A DNA stretch of 34,987 nt, taken from positions 1 through 34,987 of the forward strand of contig CAMBDE010000019.1 of assembly GCA_945865295.1 (NCBI GenBank), written 5' to 3'. Below, in pieces: positions 7,623 to 17,306 of this stretch (the stretch's first letter is position 1; the number at the start of each line of letters is the position of its first letter). The DNA is from Chitinophaga pinensis (GTDB lineage Bacteria; Bacteroidota; Bacteroidia; Chitinophagales; Chitinophagaceae). Made by a program: the position numbers and the translations under genes. The notes beneath the pieces were generated by a model that saw nothing but the letters and a program-made list of their open reading frames with translations, did no database searches and was not told the DNA's origin.

Positions 7623-8948
7623 TTAATTTTTCATTTTTAATTTGGAAACAATATAGTTTCCTAAAGCCTGCCCTTTTTCTGTACTTGTGATACAAGAATT
7701 GTGAAAGTGGATACCCCCGTAAAAGCGCGCCCAATTGTTTTCCTCTGCTGCATGTCTGAAGGACTTAAAGCTTCTGTTTTCAATACCAAATTCTAATTCA
7801 GTAGAGTCTGTATAAGCAAAATTGTCGCCAAAAACACTTGTTAAGGCCTCTGCTGCGGCAGATGATACGGTTGAGTGTCCGCAAGTATATTCAGGGAATG
7901 CCGGTGTTTGTAAAAGTGGTCTCCAATTTGGATCGATGTATTTATTGATCACCGTCTCGGGACGAACTGTCTTGTAGGTATATTTTGCATCCCATGTGTG
8001 AATGAAAGCGTCAAATAGGGCAATAGCCGTTTTAGCGTATGCATATACAGCATTATTAAAATCTGTCTTTGCTGTTTTATTAGCGATCCCTACAATACTC
8101 ATCCAATGCCCTGGAGGAGAAAACTTTTTTGTACTAAACATGGCATGTCCTGTTACATTCACTTTAAATGGATTGTCATCCCAGAAATTAGCAATATGTT
8201 TTTGTTCCTCTGTTAAACTATCCCCTGCATTTTTTACCATCATTAAATGCTTATAATATTCACTGTTTTTATCTGTTACATTAAAAGCAGGTGGTGGTAA
8301 GGGTCTAAACTGACTGGCACTATCAATGGCCATTGTTCTAATCTCCGCCCAATGTGGCTCTGCTGCAGAGGCATACATAGGTGGTGTGGGCACCCAACGT
8401 CCTGGAGAATCTTTTACGGTATATCTTTCAGCGCTTCTTGTTTGCGCATAATTGTCTTTTTTACTCCAAGCAATAATAGATGTACTTACTTCTTTTGCAA
8501 ATGCTTCAGATGCCTCAAGCATTTTACCTGACATGCCATTTTGCTTCACCAATTTTCTTAAACTATCTGTATAATCCTGCATACTGCCTTCAGGAAAAGT
8601 CACTGCTTGGCCCACTGTAGCATACGCAACCAATGCTGCATATGGAAAGTCAATATTCGCAGTGTCTTTTGGTTTAGGCAATGCTGTTAAACCCTTTAAT
8701 TGTCCAGCTAGACTTTGGTAATTTGTTGGATCACCTGCTGCTACCACTTCATAGCCTGCAATGGCTGCATAAGCATAGTTTCTGGATGCAACGATTGGAC
8801 TAAAATTATTACCCATCACCACCTGATTTAATTCATGCACTGTGTAGGCATACAAATCTGGGTTATTGGTAATTTTTTTATAGTCATTGGATTGGTTACA
8901 AGCAATCATCGTCATTGCTAGTAGCAATACAGTAAATAATTTGTTCAT
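7623..8948 (-). CDS. Vanadium-dependent haloperoxidase-like lipoprotein (PAP2 superfamily)
   Basis: 441 residues from the ATG at 8948. The N-terminus MNKLFTVLLLAMTMIACNQS is a lipoprotein signal with Cys17 as the lipid-attachment site, so the protein is probably anchored in the cell envelope. The C-terminal half has the vanadate/phosphate site pattern of haloperoxidases and PAP2 phosphatases: Lys322 six residues before Arg329-Pro, then Cys356-Gly357-His358, then Arg408 and His414 with the usual five-residue spacing. The family normally has Ser-Gly-His; the cysteine is unusual. Whether it oxidises halides or acts as a phosphatase cannot be decided. The frame is open to a GTG at 9032, but this would bury the lipoprotein signal. 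The beta-barrel gene follows 34 nt downstream. Confidence 0.85.
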   Translation of the reverse strand: MNKLFTVLLLAMTMIACNQSNDYKKITNNPDLYAYTVHELNQVVMGNNFSPIVASRNYAYAAIAGYEVVAAGDPTNYQSLAGQLKGLTALPKPKDTANIDFPYAALVAYATVGQAVTFPEGSMQDYTDSLRKLVKQNGMSGKMLEASEAFAKEVSTSIIAWSKKDNYAQTRSAERYTVKDSPGRWVPTPPMYASAAEPHWAEIRTMAIDSASQFRPLPPPAFNVTDKNSEYYKHLMMVKNAGDSLTEEQKHIANFWDDNPFKVNVTGHAMFSTKKFSPPGHWMSIVGIANKTAKTDFNNAVYAYAKTAIALFDAFIHTWDAKYTYKTVRPETVINKYIDPNWRPLLQTPAFPEYTCGHSTVSSAAAEALTSVFGDNFAYTDSTELEFGIENRSFKSFRHAAEENNWARFYGGIHFHNSCITSTEKGQALGNYIVSKLKMKN

Positions 8949-9006
8949 TGAAATCGGTTGATAGTAAATACGAAAATTGTATCTGTACATAATACAAATA
9001 CGTGAT

Positions 9007-9038
9007 GCAACAGGAATGCTTGCGCATGACACTGTTGC
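9007..9038. other. Nested stem-loop between the haloperoxidase-like gene and its upstream neighbour
   Basis: Outer arms GCAACAG (9007-9013) and CTGTTGC (9032-9038) enclose inner arms ATGC (9016-9019) and GCAT (9024-9027). An A-run follows on the plus strand, so on the minus strand the T-run comes before the stem; it does not look like a terminator of the minus-strand gene ending at 9048. It may be a leader structure of the haloperoxidase-like mRNA or chance. Confidence 0.3.
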
Positions 9039-9047
9039 TAAAAAAAA

Positions 9048-9611
9048 TTAAGCAATCATTTTCGGAGGCGGACCTTGTACCGTTAAATAATTGCTTATTA
9101 AACGCGTATCGTAACGATAACCAGTCGTTACCTTCGCCGAATTCGCTGGAACTAAATGCCAGCTATTATTTTGTGCTATATAATCAAAGCTGATAAACTT
9201 TGCGGTAGACTTTCCCAATGGAACAGACTTCTTGTCTGGATTCGAGTTAGAAAGGTCTTGAGCTAATTTGTAAAAATCTTCTCTTGCATTTTTGATATGC
9301 AAACGGTCTTGGTTTGGTAATACTTTCAATTCAAGACTATCATTGTAAATTCTTCTTTGTACATACTGATAAACAATGCCTTTGATCACAATCTCTCCAT
9401 CCACTCTTTCGAACTGCGGGTTGTTTGCGTAATAAGGTAGATTGATTGGCGTCTTAATAGTCACCAAATAGGACTCATCATAGTTATTTTCTTCAATAAA
9501 ATTAACTAATTGATCGGTTGCTTTTTGGTCAAAGTAATTCGATACCAATCGGTATCCAAATCCGTTAAAAAGCAATATGCCCAAGAATAATATGGCGCCT
9601 AGTTTTTTCAA
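9048..9611 (-). CDS. Conserved-type exported or membrane-anchored protein, function unknown
   Basis: 187 residues with an N-terminal hydrophobic segment (MKKLGAILFLGILLFNGFGY), either an uncleaved anchor or a signal peptide, and no lipobox. The rest is predicted to lie outside the cytoplasm. It has a strand-rich centre (PYYANNPQFERVDGEIVIKG) and ends in a proline-rich tail, GPPPKMIA. From memory this overall design recurs in unnamed Bacteroidota proteins, but I know no function. It is divergent from the protein at 9696, with 84 nt between the two starts, and lies 99 nt upstream of the haloperoxidase-like gene on the same strand. The ATG at 9611 fits the signal segment. Confidence 0.7.
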   Translation of the reverse strand: MKKLGAILFLGILLFNGFGYRLVSNYFDQKATDQLVNFIEENNYDESYLVTIKTPINLPYYANNPQFERVDGEIVIKGIVYQYVQRRIYNDSLELKVLPNQDRLHIKNAREDFYKLAQDLSNSNPDKKSVPLGKSTAKFISFDYIAQNNSWHLVPANSAKVTTGYRYDTRLISNYLTVQGPPPKMIA

Positions 9612-9666
9612 TACGCTAATTTAACCATTTTAGTCAAAATTGGGCACTTATGAAGGGGGATTTTTG

Positions 9667-9674
9667 TAATTTTG
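9667..9674 (+). promoter_or_regulatory. Promoter -7 element for the 9696 gene
   Basis: TAATTTTG fully matches TAnnTTTG and lies 21 nt before the ATG at 9696, giving a leader of about 15 nt. It overlaps an in-frame TTG at 9672, which argues that the TTG is not a start. No clear -33 TTTG at normal spacing. Confidence 0.42.
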
Positions 9675-9695
9675 CCCTCTCAATACCATTTTCCT

Positions 9696-10595
9696 ATGCG
9701 TAAAATCGTACTCCTTTTATTCACTATTGTAGTCCTAAGCCTGGTGGCCGTTTATCTACTAGTACCAAAGCTTATTATAATAAAGGGGACGCAAGTGGTC
9801 AATCAATCCACACCAAGTGTCATTAGAGGTATGATGCAATCCGATAAATGGTCTGAGTGGTTGCCAAAGGAAACTCAATTAAGAGTCACTAGTAGTATGG
9901 TAGCGACGATTCAAACTGAACTAACCCTTGATAAAATAAATATTCCTGTTGAATTTTCAATCATGGATGATACAAGCGCAAATGCAATCATTGGATTTGA
10001 AACTTCCATGGGAAATAGTAATTGGTCGCCTATTGCTAGAGTTCAAAACTATTTATTTGCAAAAAAAATACAAGAGCAACTTGATATTATACTTTCTGCT
10101 GCTGGAAATTATTACAATACTGTCAAAGGTGTTTATGGATTTGATATTCAAGAAACCAATGTTCAAGATTCAAGCTTGATTGCTTTAGATCAAGTACGAA
10201 TGGATACGCCTACCTTGGTTCAACTGTATGAGATGATAACGAAATTAGAACAACATATTACTGCTCAAAATGGAAAAGCAAAAAATGCCCCAATGGTCAA
10301 TATTACTAGGATCAATGAAGATGAAGTATTTTCCCAAGTAGCGATTCCAATTGAAAAAGATATTCAGGTGAAACCACCCTTTACCCTAAAGAAAATGGTA
10401 TTAGGTAAATTACTTTCTGTCGCTGTGATAGGTGATGCGGCAACTGTGCATAGCGCACTAGTAGCAACAAAACAATACCTAGGAGATAAACAAAGAACGA
10501 GTCCAGCAATTCCATATGTTATTTACAATACCAATAGAATAAAGGAACCAGATGCGCAAAAGTGGAAATCCACTATCAATTATCCAGTATTTTAA
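9696..10595 (+). CDS. Membrane-anchored protein, SRPBCC/GyrI-like architecture suspected
   Basis: 299 residues beginning MRKIVLLLFTIVVLSLVAVY, a single N-terminal membrane anchor. The next part (about residues 30-160) has the feel of a degenerate SRPBCC lipid-binding fold: a strand, then SVIRGMMQSDKWSEWLPKE, where the family often has a tryptophan-rich segment. The C-terminal part (about 195-299) may correspond to a GyrI-like effector-binding domain. Both assignments are from general resemblance and are weak. The start is the ATG at 9696, because the upstream TTG at 9672 lies inside the promoter element. It ends 6 nt before the convergent FG-GAP gene with no hairpin between them. The substrate and role are unknown. 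Confidence 0.7.
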   Translation: MRKIVLLLFTIVVLSLVAVYLLVPKLIIIKGTQVVNQSTPSVIRGMMQSDKWSEWLPKETQLRVTSSMVATIQTELTLDKINIPVEFSIMDDTSANAIIGFETSMGNSNWSPIARVQNYLFAKKIQEQLDIILSAAGNYYNTVKGVYGFDIQETNVQDSSLIALDQVRMDTPTLVQLYEMITKLEQHITAQNGKAKNAPMVNITRINEDEVFSQVAIPIEKDIQVKPPFTLKKMVLGKLLSVAVIGDAATVHSALVATKQYLGDKQRTSPAIPYVIYNTNRIKEPDAQKWKSTINYPVF

Positions 10596-10601
10596 TAGGG
10601 C

Positions 10602-13600
10602 CTATTTTTTAAAGGCAATCAGTCTTAGGCTATCAGAATTCATGCCCAATACAAAGGCCAACTGCTTATTCAATTGTATAGGCGCTATCTGTCTTACTTG
10701 ACCTTTAATACTCAATCCATTCAAAGCTGCAGCATCAAAATTTTGCTTTCCAGTATTGATGAGTAGTGTGCCATAATCTGCATCATACCTGCCCATCTGC
10801 ACATTGTTATCATAAAAATTACCCATCATTAAAATGTCTGGCCATTTATCTCCGTTCGCATCTGTCACCACTGCAGTTTTATAAGCAGTGATTTGCGCTT
10901 CCCATGGTAATAACTTAGCCGTAAAATTACCTTTACCATCATTGATAAATAAAGTATTCGCAAAATGATAGGCCTTCACAAGTTTAGATGACTTTAATTT
11001 TTCTTTTGTAAAAATATCATACAGGTTTGCTTTTGCAAAGTCCTCGGCATACAAGAAGGATTTCTTTATTTTAGGAATCTGTCTTTGAATTTCATCTTTA
11101 TTGGCAAATGGAATTTCTTTTCCTTGTAAATAGAAAGTGATGATTTGCTCAAATTTTCCATTGTCATCAAAGTCATTGTAATACATACTGATTGGCTCTT
11201 TTTCTGATGCCTTTAATCTTGTATTCAATCCTAAGTTGCCTGCAATAAAGTCCATATCTCCATCTAAATCAATGTCTACCGGTAAAGTGAAATTCCACCA
11301 ACCAGGGAGATTGGTTGCACTTGCTTTTGTCCATTTTTTTACAGAAGGATACATGACGTCAATACCACCCCATTGATGCGTCAATAAAATTTCCATTTTC
11401 CCATCCTTGTTTATATCCATTTCTGTTGCACTAGTAATAAATCCAAGGCCAATTAAATCTGGTGCAACTGAAGTAGTCACATTTTTAAAATGCCCATCAC
11501 CCAAATTATACAAAAGATAAGAATCGATAGGTGCGCCATAATCCATGGCCTTTACTCTACTTGTAATGAACAGATCAATTGCGCCATCTTGATTGAAATC
11601 TCTAGCAACGATATCGGAGCTTTGATTATACACAGGTATTGCATCATTCAAGATCGTAAACTGTCCTTTTGCACTATTCAAATAAACCCTTGGCATCATG
11701 TGCTTATCCTCCCCATAGTATTCATTTCCCCCAGATCCAATAATGATATCTTGAAATCCGTCCTTATTGACATCTGCCATTACAGCACAAACATCTTCAT
11801 AATTACTATCTAAACGGAAAGCTTCTTGTTTAGATAACAAGAATTTACCACTGGGTTGTTGGTAGTATAAGGCAGCACTGAAGCCTCTTGCACCTCCAAT
11901 AAAAATATCTTCTAAACCATCCCTATTAATATCGCCTACAGCCAATGCAGGACCTTCTGTGGAATTCATTTGAGGAATCAATTGTTCTCTATTGAATTCT
12001 TGAAAAATATTCTCTTGATGTTTAAATTGAATACCTGAAATAGCCGTTAAGTCAAACGCCTGTTTTGTATTATTTGGCCAATGCTGATTGATTAAGTCAT
12101 AATTGAATTTTGGCAATCCAATTTGATAGGTTAATGCTAATTGCTTTTGCTTAAACTCAACAGGATTGATTTTTTGAAAACTGTTATCAGGCCATACTAA
12201 GAAAGCCGAATCAACTTTTGTATTTGTTAACCCAATGGATAATGGAATCTCCATACTGGACAAAAAACCTTTAACAGGGAATTTCTCATAAGTTCTTATT
12301 TCACCAGGCGTAAACAAAACTAATTTGGCACCAATGGCATTGATATTTTTTGCTGCACCTTTTAGTGTTACTGCAACCGAATGCGCTGTGGTATCTTGAC
12401 TACTTTTGTTTTCGTAAATAAAGGACTTATCGTTGACATTATTGACCACTAAATCCAAATCACCGTCATTGTCAAAATCGGCATAGGCTGCACCATTCGA
12501 ATAAGAAGAAGGATTATTGGTTATGGCTTTTTCTTTATCATCGAATGACAAGCCCTTTTTATTCAAAAAGAATTGATTGGGTATTTTTATTTCAGGGAAA
12601 CGATCTATCAGCGCCATATCCTTTTCTCCCATTTTATTATCCCTTATTTTTTCTTGAATCTCCTGATTCGATACATAGTTCACATAATCCATATCATTCA
12701 TACGCTTTGGAATCCCATTGGCCACAAAAATGTCTTTATACCCGTCGTTGTCAAAGTCCATCAATAAAGTCGCCCAAGACCAATCTGTCGCAAACATGCC
12801 AGCATACATACCCACTTCACTGAACTTGCCATTGCGGCGATTCCATTGTAAGTTATTACGCGTAAACTGATAATCGTACCCAACTGATATTTTATATTGA
12901 TAGATATCATAATCGTCTTCTCCTAAAGATCTTTTTAAAATATAAGGATCCTTAGGTAGCATATCCATTGAAACGATTTCCGGGAATCCGTCATTGTTTA
13001 AATCTGCAGCATCTACCCCCATGGAGTATTGACTAGTATGCATCAGTCTCTCCTTTTGCTCGTCTTTAAAGCTGCCATTTTTTTGATTGATATATAAGTA
13101 ATCATTCTCATGAAAATCATTCCCAGCATAAATATCTACCCAGCCATCTAAATTGATATCACTCATCACCACACCTAATCCATAACTAATAGCTGTGCTA
13201 TTGATTTTAGATGCTTTTGTCACATCTTCATAATGTCCATTGTTATTTTCAAAAATACGATCCCCAGACAATGGATCAAAAGTGCCCATAAAGCTTGTTC
13301 TTGGTGCAAATGTACCGTTCTGGTGTACCGAGTGATTCAATAAAAAGACATCTATGTCCCCATCCTGATCGTAATCAAAAAAACTTGCTTGTGTACTAAA
13401 GCCAGAAAAATCTAATCCATATTCAGCAGCAGCTTCTTTGTAGTTTGGAATGCCATTTTCGATACCCACACAAATCAATAACTGATTCTTGGATACAAAT
13501 TTTTCAAAATTACCGAGCCTGCAAATATAGATATCCAATAACCCGTCATTGTTAATGTCCACCACAGAGACCCCCGTATTCCATGCACTATCCTGTGGTA

Positions 13601-13958
13601 TTTGAGCCTGCTTGCTGACTTCGGTGAATTGTAGTTTTCCTTTGTTTAAATACAATTGATTGTCCCCCTCGTTAGAAGCAAAAAAGATATCCGCCTGTCC
13701 ATCATTATTGAAATCACCTGTTGCGACTCCTGCTCCATTGTAATAATACATGTAATGAAACATATTAAACTGCTCATTAGGATGTAATTTATTTTCAAAT
13801 TGAATCCCTGTTTGCTCGGCTGAAAGTGCTTCAAACAAAGGCAATTCTTTCATTGGCTGGTTACAGGCAAAAAGAAGTACACTCAGTGCAAAAATGATTG
13901 CACTAGATCTCAATTTAGATACCGTATACTTAAAGCTTTGGATATATTTAAAAACCAT
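10602..13958 (-). CDS. FG-GAP/VCBS-repeat lipoprotein with ASPIC/UnbV domain (CRTAC1-like), second paralogue
   Basis: Large 1118-residue envelope lipoprotein. A signal segment at residues 18-31 ends in the lipobox LLFACN, with Cys32 as the lipid site. Many FG-GAP-type propeller repeats follow, with calcium-binding loops such as DFNNDG (82-87) and DINNDG (134-139). An ASPIC/UnbV-like domain lies around residues 535-605 (NINAIGAKLVLF through AFLVWPDNSF), and a second set of repeats fills the C-terminal half. It starts 4 nt after the stop of its paralogue, so both are surely co-transcribed and arose by tandem duplication. Position downstream of susC-susD suggests an accessory surface protein that binds glycan or protein at the outer membrane; this is context-based. 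No catalytic motif was recognised. Confidence 0.88.
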   Translation of the reverse strand: MVFKYIQSFKYTVSKLRSSAIIFALSVLLFACNQPMKELPLFEALSAEQTGIQFENKLHPNEQFNMFHYMYYYNGAGVATGDFNNDGQADIFFASNEGDNQLYLNKGKLQFTEVSKQAQIPQDSAWNTGVSVVDINNDGLLDIYICRLGNFEKFVSKNQLLICVGIENGIPNYKEAAAEYGLDFSGFSTQASFFDYDQDGDIDVFLLNHSVHQNGTFAPRTSFMGTFDPLSGDRIFENNNGHYEDVTKASKINSTAISYGLGVVMSDINLDGWVDIYAGNDFHENDYLYINQKNGSFKDEQKERLMHTSQYSMGVDAADLNNDGFPEIVSMDMLPKDPYILKRSLGEDDYDIYQYKISVGYDYQFTRNNLQWNRRNGKFSEVGMYAGMFATDWSWATLLMDFDNDGYKDIFVANGIPKRMNDMDYVNYVSNQEIQEKIRDNKMGEKDMALIDRFPEIKIPNQFFLNKKGLSFDDKEKAITNNPSSYSNGAAYADFDNDGDLDLVVNNVNDKSFIYENKSSQDTTAHSVAVTLKGAAKNINAIGAKLVLFTPGEIRTYEKFPVKGFLSSMEIPLSIGLTNTKVDSAFLVWPDNSFQKINPVEFKQKQLALTYQIGLPKFNYDLINQHWPNNTKQAFDLTAISGIQFKHQENIFQEFNREQLIPQMNSTEGPALAVGDINRDGLEDIFIGGARGFSAALYYQQPSGKFLLSKQEAFRLDSNYEDVCAVMADVNKDGFQDIIIGSGGNEYYGEDKHMMPRVYLNSAKGQFTILNDAIPVYNQSSDIVARDFNQDGAIDLFITSRVKAMDYGAPIDSYLLYNLGDGHFKNVTTSVAPDLIGLGFITSATEMDINKDGKMEILLTHQWGGIDVMYPSVKKWTKASATNLPGWWNFTLPVDIDLDGDMDFIAGNLGLNTRLKASEKEPISMYYNDFDDNGKFEQIITFYLQGKEIPFANKDEIQRQIPKIKKSFLYAEDFAKANLYDIFTKEKLKSSKLVKAYHFANTLFINDGKGNFTAKLLPWEAQITAYKTAVVTDANGDKWPDILMMGNFYDNNVQMGRYDADYGTLLINTGKQNFDAAALNGLSIKGQVRQIAPIQLNKQLAFVLGMNSDSLRLIAFKK

Positions 13959-13962
13959 ACAA

Positions 13963-16900
13963 TTATTTTAATTTCATGAATACCGGAACCTGATTGTTTC
14001 TTATAAACAAGACCTTTTTTTGTGCAGCTTGCTGAAACAATACCATGTCTCTAACTTGTCCTGTAATGGCTAAGCCAGATTGCTTATCTTCTACTACTTC
14101 AAATACTCTTTTACCTTTATTGATTAATACCAATCCATAATTGGCATCTAAACGTCCAAACTGCGGAAGGAATCCAAATTGGTTGCCACCCATGACTAGA
14201 TCAATTTTACCGTCAGCATTGACATCGCTAGACACCATCGCATTCAAAGAAGAAAACTGTACTTCATTTGGTAAACGTTGAATTTCAAATTGGCCATTCC
14301 CCTTTCCCCATGCAATGATAGAACTACTATAGTTATATAATTTCATCGCAGCTTTATCTACTAATTCTTTTTTAAACAATTCTTGGAAGGCTTTTTTGGC
14401 ATAGATCTCATAATTCAAATTTTCTTTTTTAAGTAAAGGGATTTGTTCTTGCATTTCGCCTTTCATGAACACTGGCACATCTTTTCCATTCACAGTTCTT
14501 GTTAAAATTTTATCAATACTCTCATTGCCATCAAAATCGTTGATCCAAAGTTTCACTGGCGCAGTTGGCGTTGGTTTTAGATAGCCATTCTCGCCCATAT
14601 TACCAATGATTAAATCTTGAAAGCCATCCCCATCAATGTCAGCCATATGAATAGACTGCCACCAACCATTCAATCCTTTTAAATTAGTTGCTTGCTCTAC
14701 CATTTTGCCTTTTTCAAAGGCGTACACAATTGGATACATATATTCACCAACGATGATCAATGATGCACCACCTTGATTACTCAACTTACCGACCACTGCA
14801 CTAGTCACCATCCCTAATTTTGAAAAGTCTGGTGCAACCGATGAAGTCACCTCTTTAAACTGACCTTGCCCGTTATTTTGATACAAAGCACTCGCAGGTG
14901 TTACCCCGTATTTTAAAGGGGTATTTCGGGCCCCAACAAATACATCCAGGTCGCCATCTAAATCATAGTCCAATGGTACCATCACACCGGTATTGTATTC
15001 AAAAACAGGGAATGCATCTGCAAGGTGTGTAAAATTGGCTTTGCCGTCATTTAGGAAAAGACGATGATTCAGCTCGCCTCTATTAGATAATCGATTGTTC
15101 CCACCAGAACCTACCAATAAGTCCATATCTCCATCCTTGTCGGCATCAAAAAATACGGCAGCCACATCTTCATAAGACTCAAATGCTTTAAATGCAGTTT
15201 GTGGCCTTGGTTTAAAATCTCCATTACTTGATTGAAGGTAAATTTGACTGCCCTTATTATTAGCGCCGCCAATAAATAAATCTGCAAGACCATCGCCATT
15301 GATATCCGCAGTTGCCGCTTTAGGACCTTCTTGAGAAAGTATTCTTGGAATAATTCTTTCTGCATAAAAGTCTACATGATCATCTTCGGTATGTTTTTCA
15401 AAATTACTTTTTAATTCCTCAAATAAGGGTGCAATTTTTTCTTGCACTACTATAAATGGTTTTACTGCTTGAGCAGCTTGTTCGATTGTGTAAACTGTGT
15501 CAAGCTTTTGAATTTTTAAAATGCTTTGTGTTAGGTTTGGCCAAATCACTTGCACAGAATCAATTTTTTTGAATTGACCTAAGCCAAAGATTTGTTTATA
15601 GTCTACAGATGATTGAAATCCTCTTGCAGGAATCACTTCCTTACTTAAAATTTGCCCTTGAACAAATAGATTGATTTTGGCACCCACTGCATTGATATTC
15701 TGCGGTAGGCCTTTTAACTTAAATCCAATAAACCCGTTTTTATTTTTTTCTCTACTCTTGTTTTTAAAGACAAAGCTTGGCATATTGTTATTATTCACTA
15801 CCATATCTAAGTCGCCATCATTGTCTAAGTCCCCGTAAGCTGCACCGTTGGAAAAGCTTGGGATATCCAAACCCCAATCCTTACCCATATCCTTAAAAGT
15901 CAAGTCTCCATTGTTTCTAAACATTTTATTTGGAATAGGTTGACTACTCATTTTTTCAATGATACTACTGATTTCATCTTTCTTACCAGACAACACCATT
16001 TTCTGAATCATGGTATTCGCAAAGAAATCTATGAAATCTTGATTGGTTAAATCACGATAAATACCATTGCTTACATAAATGTCATTATAGCCATCATTGT
16101 CTGCATCAAAGATCATTTCGCCCCAACTCCAATCACTCGCTTCCACACCAGAAAAACGAGCAACTTCTTTATACTTTCCGTTCTTATTATTTAACTGCAA
16201 AGCATTGTGCATGAACTGATGGTAGAACCCACTAGCTACTTTTAAACGATAGATATCAATATTGTCAAAGGAGGTGGTGGTTTTAAGTCTGAAGTCATTG
16301 TCTGGCAACATTTCTGTTGTAAAAATATCAGGATAGCCATCATTGTTCACATCAGCCATATCAGTCCCCATGGATGCAATGCTATTATGTTCTGTATAGG
16401 TTTCTATTTCATCTTTAAACTTGCCATTTTTTTGATTGATGTATAAATAATCTCTTTCAAAAAAATCATTGGACACATACACATCTGGCCATGCGTCCCC
16501 ATTCACATCTCCAATGGTTACCCCCAATCCAAAACTAATTAAAGAACCATGTATACCAGCCTCAGCAGATACTTCAATAAATTTTCCGCCTTCATTTTTA
16601 TATAAATGATCGCCACCGCCTTTTAAAAAATCAGCTACTGCAGAATTTTCTGCTCTGATGTCTCTTGCATTCGCATAGTTCAATGTATTGACTGGAATTG
16701 GGCTATTGTTGACCATGAAGCAATCCAAATCGCCATCCATATCATAATCAAAGAAAGAAGCATGTGTAGTGTATCCATTATTTGCTAAGCCATAAGCTTC
16801 TGCACTATCTGTAAAAGTTAAATCATGGTTGTTGATGAACAATTGATTCTTACGAAGGTCTTCTTGCATCATATTTCCTGCATTGGCCACATAAATATCC

Positions 16901-17268
16901 AACCAGCCATCGTTGTTGATGTCCACCATCGTCACGCCTGTACTCCATTGGTCTTTTTTTGAAAAACCTGCTTTATCTGAAATGTCTTCGAATTTAAAAT
17001 CGCCCTTATTTAAGAATAATTTATTGGCACCTTGATTGGCCGTAAAAAATACATCGGCAAGTCCGTCATTATTGATATCACCAATACCTACGCCACCACC
17101 ATTGTAAAAATTACGATACTTAAAAATATTATTTTCTTTTTCGTCTGTCACCGTATTGGTAAATTGAATCCCACTATTTTCTACCAATTCAAAAAGTTGG
17201 CCATCTTTAGACTTTGTACAAGCTGAAAAAAAGATGGAAACAAAAAGTAGAATATAAATTTTTTGCAT
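13963..17268 (-). CDS. FG-GAP/VCBS-repeat lipoprotein with ASPIC/UnbV domain (CRTAC1-like), first paralogue
   Basis: 1101 residues, same design as the next gene. The signal MQKIYILLFVSIFFSACTKS places the lipidated Cys at 17. Calcium-loop repeats begin with DINNDG at 64-69. The ASPIC/UnbV-like domain is near residues 525-595 (QNINAVGAKINLFVQG onward), followed by more propeller repeats such as DINGDG and DADKDGDMD. It aligns with its neighbour along the whole length, with clear divergence, so the duplication is old. It is separated from susD by 173 nt that hold three hairpins, so these lipoproteins may be expressed at a different level from SusCD or from their own promoter. The ligand is unknown. 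Confidence 0.88.
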   Translation of the reverse strand: MQKIYILLFVSIFFSACTKSKDGQLFELVENSGIQFTNTVTDEKENNIFKYRNFYNGGGVGIGDINNDGLADVFFTANQGANKLFLNKGDFKFEDISDKAGFSKKDQWSTGVTMVDINNDGWLDIYVANAGNMMQEDLRKNQLFINNHDLTFTDSAEAYGLANNGYTTHASFFDYDMDGDLDCFMVNNSPIPVNTLNYANARDIRAENSAVADFLKGGGDHLYKNEGGKFIEVSAEAGIHGSLISFGLGVTIGDVNGDAWPDVYVSNDFFERDYLYINQKNGKFKDEIETYTEHNSIASMGTDMADVNNDGYPDIFTTEMLPDNDFRLKTTTSFDNIDIYRLKVASGFYHQFMHNALQLNNKNGKYKEVARFSGVEASDWSWGEMIFDADNDGYNDIYVSNGIYRDLTNQDFIDFFANTMIQKMVLSGKKDEISSIIEKMSSQPIPNKMFRNNGDLTFKDMGKDWGLDIPSFSNGAAYGDLDNDGDLDMVVNNNNMPSFVFKNKSREKNKNGFIGFKLKGLPQNINAVGAKINLFVQGQILSKEVIPARGFQSSVDYKQIFGLGQFKKIDSVQVIWPNLTQSILKIQKLDTVYTIEQAAQAVKPFIVVQEKIAPLFEELKSNFEKHTEDDHVDFYAERIIPRILSQEGPKAATADINGDGLADLFIGGANNKGSQIYLQSSNGDFKPRPQTAFKAFESYEDVAAVFFDADKDGDMDLLVGSGGNNRLSNRGELNHRLFLNDGKANFTHLADAFPVFEYNTGVMVPLDYDLDGDLDVFVGARNTPLKYGVTPASALYQNNGQGQFKEVTSSVAPDFSKLGMVTSAVVGKLSNQGGASLIIVGEYMYPIVYAFEKGKMVEQATNLKGLNGWWQSIHMADIDGDGFQDLIIGNMGENGYLKPTPTAPVKLWINDFDGNESIDKILTRTVNGKDVPVFMKGEMQEQIPLLKKENLNYEIYAKKAFQELFKKELVDKAAMKLYNYSSSIIAWGKGNGQFEIQRLPNEVQFSSLNAMVSSDVNADGKIDLVMGGNQFGFLPQFGRLDANYGLVLINKGKRVFEVVEDKQSGLAITGQVRDMVLFQQAAQKKVLFIRNNQVPVFMKLK

Positions 17269-17306
17269 AAAATCAGGTTCGTATTGTATGCATAAAAATA
17301 CAAAAA

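Noticed and set aside
8949..9032. Upstream extension of the haloperoxidase-like protein from a GTG at 9032
   Set aside because: It would place 28 residues before a clear lipoprotein signal, and the stretch contains a stem-loop instead of coding-like sequence.
9672..9695. TTG start for the 299-residue protein
   Set aside because: It lies inside the -7 promoter element TAATTTTG and would add residues before a good membrane-anchor start at the ATG.
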